From contig NZ_CP012333.1 of assembly GCF_001263205.1 (NCBI RefSeq), positions 9,281,501 to 9,345,500 on the forward strand: a stretch of 64,000 nt of DNA. The letters are read 5' to 3'. Made by a program: the position numbers and the translations under genes. Source of the stretch: Labilithrix luteola. GTDB lineage: Bacteria; Myxococcota_A; Polyangia; Polyangiales; Polyangiaceae. Below the pieces are notes generated by a model. It searched no databases. It had not been told where the DNA came from and saw nothing but the letters and a program-made list of their open reading frames with translations. This document shows, piece by piece, positions 60,743 to 64,000 of this stretch (its first letter is position 1; every line of letters begins with the position of its first letter).

Positions 60743-61654
60743 TCAAAGCTCGATGCCGAGCGGGGAGGGGGAGCGCCGCGACGAGAGGTTCCCGTGGACG
60801 AAATCGTCCAGCACGGGGGCCATGTTCGTCACGGTGTTCTCGTCCCACTCGTCGGCACTGATCGCGTCCGTCGGGCGCGAAGCGGAATCGAGCTTGTAGA
60901 ACCAGGGCACCGTCTCGGTGTCGACCCGCATCGCACGCAGCTCGGATTCGAACTTGTCGACGTCGACGCGCACGAGCGTGACGTTCGCGAGAGCGTTCTG
61001 CATGCGCGAGTCAGGCAGCGCCGAAGCGACGTCCGCGCATTCACGGCTCGAGCGCACGTAGGTCTGGAGAACCACGGTGCGCCCCTTGCTCGAGGCCGCC
61101 TGCGTGATGCCGGCGAGCGAGGTCTTCAGCGACTGCCGTTCGTCGATGTCGACGACGTCGAGCGCGCCGTAGCTACGCGTTCCGGTCGCCACCGGACGGA
61201 GCATCGGCGACTCCGAACGCGGATCACCCGGTTGCACGAGTGAAAGCGCGCTTGCGAGCGCAGCGACGCCGATGACGAGGCTCAGACCGGTGCCGAAGAG
61301 CCCCGTGACGACGCCTCCGATGGCCATGCGCTCACCGCCGAGCATCCCTTGCGAGCGATCGATGTCACGACGCGCGAGCGAGCCGAGAATGATCGCCGGT
61401 ACGCCGGCAAACGCGCCCAGGCACACCAGGCTGAGGAGACCGAGCGAGAGCGACGCAACGGCCTTGCTCTCTTTCCGGCGAAGCTCCGGTGCCACCGCGC
61501 CGGGCGCCATCGCGTGCAGCACCTGGGGCGCCTGCACGTACGGCGGCGCATGATTCGTGTAGTAGCCCGGTTGTTGATGAGGAACCTGACCGGTCTGACC
61601 AGCTCCCGGGCCCAGTCCCGTGTAGGGTGCACCGTGCGGGCGGAACGGCGTCAT
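60743..61654 (-). CDS. DUF4190-like membrane protein with thioredoxin-like C-terminus
   Basis: 303 aa. Residues 1-60 are Gly/Pro/Tyr/Gln-rich and disordered. Two hydrophobic helices at about 65-140 (SLSLGLLSLVCLGAFAGVPA; VVTGLFGTGLSLVIGVAALA) with LGSLARRDIDRSQGML between them match DUF4190. Residues about 170-300 look like a thioredoxin-type fold (KGRTVVLQTYVRSSRECADV; LANVTLVRVDVDKFESELRA; VPWFYKLD with the cis-Pro position), but the CxxC active site is absent (single Cys in SSRECAD). It is possibly a membrane-anchored binding domain. Confidence 0.68.
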   Translation of the reverse strand: MTPFRPHGAPYTGLGPGAGQTGQVPHQQPGYYTNHAPPYVQAPQVLHAMAPGAVAPELRRKESKAVASLSLGLLSLVCLGAFAGVPAIILGSLARRDIDRSQGMLGGERMAIGGVVTGLFGTGLSLVIGVAALASALSLVQPGDPRSESPMLRPVATGTRSYGALDVVDIDERQSLKTSLAGITQAASSKGRTVVLQTYVRSSRECADVASALPDSRMQNALANVTLVRVDVDKFESELRAMRVDTETVPWFYKLDSASRPTDAISADEWDENTVTNMAPVLDDFVHGNLSSRRSPSPLGIEL

Positions 61655-61837
61655 CTCCGTTCAGGATAACCCGCGATCGAACGCGTGCACGTCCACCGGC
61701 GCCGAATGCGCCCGCCCGCCACCAGGCGTGCGACCACCGGTGCGAGGGCGATCCAGCGCCATACACGTACATCTCACTCCGTGGTCGAGCTTCGTTCGGA
61801 GCTCTTCCGTCGCCGTGGCGGCGAATTAATTTTGCGC

Positions 61838-62656
61838 TCAGCGTTTCGGCGCGCGGCGGGTCACGCGGTCGATCCCGTGCACATCGACCCCGCTGTTCTT
61901 GATGAACTCGCGCGCCACCTCGTTTCCGCCTTCGAGCAGCGAGTCGGGCGTGCCGGCGGCTTCGACCTTGCCTTTGATGAGCAGGACAGCCTGGTGGGCG
62001 ATGCGAAAGCAGCTCGCGATGTCGTGGGAGATGACGATGCTCGTGACACCGAAGCGTTCGCGCATCTCTTCGATGAGGTCGTCGACGATGCGGCTCGTCA
62101 GCGGGTCGAGACCGCTCGTGGGCTCGTCGTAGACGAGGATCGGGGGCTCCAGCATCAGCGCGCGCGCCAGGCCGACGCGCTTGCGCATACCGCCCGAGAG
62201 CTCCGACGGAAACTTCGGCGCCACGACCTTCGGATCGAGTCCGAGGATCTCGAGCTTCTCCATGACCCGCGTGTAAATTTCCTTCTTCGGGAGCTTCGTG
62301 TGCTCGACGAGTGGGAAGGCCACGTTGTCGAAGACACTGATCGAGTCGAGGAGCGCCGCGTACTGGTAGACCATCCCGAACTTCTTCCGAATCCGGTTCA
62401 GGTCGTTCTCGCTCATCTTCGCGATGTTCTCGCCTTCGATGAAGATGTCGCCGGTCGTCGGGCGGTCGAGGGCCACGATGAGGCGGAGCAAGGTCGTCTT
62501 GCCGGCGCCCGAGCCGCCGATGATGACCGTGGTCTCGGCGCGGCGCGCGGTCAGATCGACCCCACGAAGCACTTCTTGATCGCCGAAGGTCTTGCGAACT
62601 TGCCGCAGAACGACAGTCTCGTCCGATCGCGGGGGGGCGCTCTGCGCCTGGTCCAT
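61838..62656 (-). CDS. mlaF: Phospholipid-transport ABC ATPase (MlaF/Mkl type)
   Basis: 272 aa. Walker A IIGGSGAGKTTLLRLIVALD, signature FPSELSGGMRKRVGLARALM, Walker B ILVYDEPTSGLDPLTSRIVD, His switch SIVISHDIASCFRIAHQAVL. The Met-Arg-Lys-Arg after the signature and FGMVYQYAALLDSISVFDNV are typical of Mla/Ttg2A ATPases, which drive lipid movement between outer and inner membranes with MlaE and MlaD. No mlaE or mlaD gene is in the window: upstream is a divergent gene, and the downstream neighbour on the same strand is the DUF4190 protein. Confidence 0.87.
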   Translation of the reverse strand: MDQAQSAPPRSDETVVLRQVRKTFGDQEVLRGVDLTARRAETTVIIGGSGAGKTTLLRLIVALDRPTTGDIFIEGENIAKMSENDLNRIRKKFGMVYQYAALLDSISVFDNVAFPLVEHTKLPKKEIYTRVMEKLEILGLDPKVVAPKFPSELSGGMRKRVGLARALMLEPPILVYDEPTSGLDPLTSRIVDDLIEEMRERFGVTSIVISHDIASCFRIAHQAVLLIKGKVEAAGTPDSLLEGGNEVAREFIKNSGVDVHGIDRVTRRAPKR

Positions 62657-62734
62657 CAACGCGAATCTAAACCGAATCGTGCCCGGGCGAATGCCCCTTT
62701 CGCGGCGCGGGCACGCGAGCTAAACCTGAGCCCC

Positions 62735-63016
62735 ATGACGCGCGAGCAGATCGAAACCATCCTCAAGACCTCCGGCGCCAAGACCGACAAGGAAGGGGGC
62801 TATGCGCTCCCCGAAGGGTCGAACCTCACCCTTCACCTTGCGCACGATGGCGCGAACATCGCGCTCCAGAAGGTCGAGAGCGTCCGCTTCGACGGCGAGC
62901 TCCTCTTTGCGCGCAGCGCGAAGCAGACGGTCGCGGTCGTCGCCCAGGACGTGTTTGCCGTCGCGCTCGAGGGTGCGAGCGGTCAGCCCGCCCGCCGCCC
63001 CGCCGGCTTCCTCTGA
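62735..63016 (+). CDS. Hypothetical small protein
   Basis: 93 aa starting MTREQIETILKTSGAKTDKE. It alternates short charged helices and strands (YALPEGSNLTLHLAHDGANI; KQTVAVVAQDVFAVALEG) and ends Arg/Pro-rich. There is no signal peptide and no recognised family. It is divergent from mlaF across 78 bp and directly upstream of the acyltransferase on the same strand. Codon bias fits a real gene. Confidence 0.65.
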   Translation: MTREQIETILKTSGAKTDKEGGYALPEGSNLTLHLAHDGANIALQKVESVRFDGELLFARSAKQTVAVVAQDVFAVALEGASGQPARRPAGFL

Positions 63017-63075
63017 GACTGGTCCCAGGCGGCCCTCGCGCGCTATCCACGTTCGGAGCGGCGCTCGCGGCCCTG

Positions 63076-63960
63076 GTGCCGTTCCAGGCCCTTTCGTGGC
63101 CGGGGGCGGCGCTGGGGTGGCTCGCCGGGTCGGTGCTGAGGATTCGCCGCCGGGCGGTCGAAGCCGCCATGCGGCGCGCGGGTGTGGCCCATCCGGCCGC
63201 CCGCGCTCGAGGCATGTATCGGCAGCTCGGGCAGGGGTTGCTCGAGCTCTTCTGGCTTGCGGGCGCGTCCGAGCCAGCGCGGGACTCCGTGGTCGAGCTC
63301 GATGCCGAGGCCGCCGCCATTCTTTCGGCCGCGCTCGCTCGCGGGCCGGTGCTCTTGGCCGCGAGCCATACCGGCAACTGGGAGCTCGCCGCGTTCGCCG
63401 CCGCGCGATGGCTCCGCCCGCGCGGGCGATCGCTCGTCGTGGTTGCCAAGGCGCTGCACGTCGGGGCGTTTCATGTGTTTTGCACGCGTCTGCGTGAAAG
63501 CTTCGGTGTGAGGCTCGTCGCGCCGCTCGGCGCGCTGACGAACACGAAGCGAGCGCTCCGGGCGGGTGACGTGGTGGTGATGCCCATCGACCAGGTCCCG
63601 GATCGGGAGCGCCATGGTCACCGCATCGAATTTCTGGGGGCCAAAGCGCTGGCCGATCGCGCACCGGCTGCGCTTGCGTTGGCCGAAGGAGCAACGATGC
63701 TCGTCGTCGCTGCGGATCGCGGGGAGGGGCGCCAGCGCATTCGCGTGCTCGCGGAGATTCCGCCGCCTGCCCGCAAGGACCGCGCGGGCTTCGTGGAGCG
63801 GGCGACCGAACGCGCGTCCGCGGCTCTCGACGGGTTCGTGCGTCAATCGCCGGAAAGCTGGCTCTGGCTGCACCGTCGCTGGCGCGCGCCGCTCGAAGCT
63901 GACCGGCCGGAAACGCTCTCCGGCCCGCGCAAGCTTGTCACGACCGCGCATCCCGGCTAA
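63076..63960 (+). CDS. LpxL/HtrB-family acyltransferase
   Basis: 294 aa from GTG 63076; the open frame continues upstream to a CTG near 63019, so the true start may be earlier. A hydrophobic N-terminal anchor (WPGAALGWLAGSVLRI) precedes the catalytic motif LAASHTGNWELAAFAAARWL (His98 x4 Glu103), then VVVMPIDQVPDRERHGHRIE and FLGAKALADRAPAALALAEG. The family adds acyl chains to lipid A or related glycolipids at the inner membrane. The C-terminus ends with SWLWLHRRWRA, also typical. Substrate specificity cannot be read. Confidence 0.88.
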   Translation: MPFQALSWPGAALGWLAGSVLRIRRRAVEAAMRRAGVAHPAARARGMYRQLGQGLLELFWLAGASEPARDSVVELDAEAAAILSAALARGPVLLAASHTGNWELAAFAAARWLRPRGRSLVVVAKALHVGAFHVFCTRLRESFGVRLVAPLGALTNTKRALRAGDVVVMPIDQVPDRERHGHRIEFLGAKALADRAPAALALAEGATMLVVAADRGEGRQRIRVLAEIPPPARKDRAGFVERATERASAALDGFVRQSPESWLWLHRRWRAPLEADRPETLSGPRKLVTTAHPG

Positions 63961-63969
63961 CCACCGGGC

Positions 63970-64000
63970 ATGTCGCTCGACTCCTTGACCATCGCGGGGA
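63970..64000 (+). CDS. Start of a further gene (cut by window end)
   Basis: An ATG at 63970, 10 bp after the acyltransferase stop, opens MSLDSLTIAG and runs off the window. It is too short to identify. Confidence 0.35.
   Translation, partial: MSLDSLTIAG

Noticed and set aside
61685..62734. Plus-strand open frame upstream of the 93-aa hypothetical protein
   Set aside because: It is antisense to mlaF, whose Walker motifs are clear; only the part from ATG 62735 is free of overlap.

Overview
The window looks like chromosome from a high-GC, Gram-negative predatory or soil bacterium of the Myxococcota, most probably Polyangiales. I infer this from very high GC, many lipoproteins with Asp/Ser/Pro-rich linkers behind the lipobox, two Ser/Thr kinases (one with the HRDVSPGN loop common in this phylum), delta-60 repeats, DUF4388, a formylglycine-fold lipoprotein, and TPR proteins. 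No IS element, prophage, integrase or CRISPR array was seen.

Layout. 1-7.8 kb: 5' part of pyrC, then envelope proteins (delta-60 repeat lipoprotein, TPR protein, FGE-fold lipoprotein, a small secreted protein, a Cys-rich lipoprotein, an OmpA/Pal-like lipoprotein) around a tRNA-Leu(CAG). 7.8-15.3 kb: glnD, a TPR lipoprotein, truB, and a coupled SDR/acyltransferase pair. 15.4-21.8 kb: two convergent Ser/Thr kinase genes. 21.9-27.5 kb: a GNAT gene, gatC-gatA without gatB, and an operon of three lipoproteins, two with collagen-like GPxGP stubs; the first of these is frameshifted at a C5 tract. 27.7-29.9 kb: rpsB-tsf with a recognisable promoter. 30-37 kb: a response regulator/histidine kinase pair, a LysR regulator divergent from a rhodanese gene, and several envelope proteins. 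37-43 kb: a 690-bp non-coding stretch holding a decayed histidine-kinase fragment, then two secreted esterases, a D-aminoacylase-type amidohydrolase and a quinone reductase. 43.4-49.8 kb: a UvrA2-type ATPase, an ABC-2 exporter and an orphan GAF-PAS histidine kinase. 49.8-56.5 kb: a cobalamin operon. 56.6-64 kb: a HAD phosphatase, a DUF4139 lipoprotein with an OmpA-like insert, a NodB deacetylase, an MlaF-type ATPase and an LpxL-type acyltransferase.

The standout is the cobalamin locus. A sigma70-like promoter (49806-49834) lies directly before a cobalamin riboswitch (49838-49971) with a visible alternative pairing. Downstream, in overlapping reading frames, come a TonB-dependent receptor (BtuB type), a beta-propeller-like lipoprotein translationally coupled to it (a candidate counterpart of Bacteroides BtuG), a BluB-CobT fusion, CobS and CobC. 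Together these would capture a corrinoid at the surface, import it, make dimethylbenzimidazole from reduced FMN, activate it, attach it and dephosphorylate the product. The CobU/CobP step and the inner-membrane BtuFCD importer are not in the window. All coordinates and motifs come from reading the sequence; family names come from recognition without database searches.
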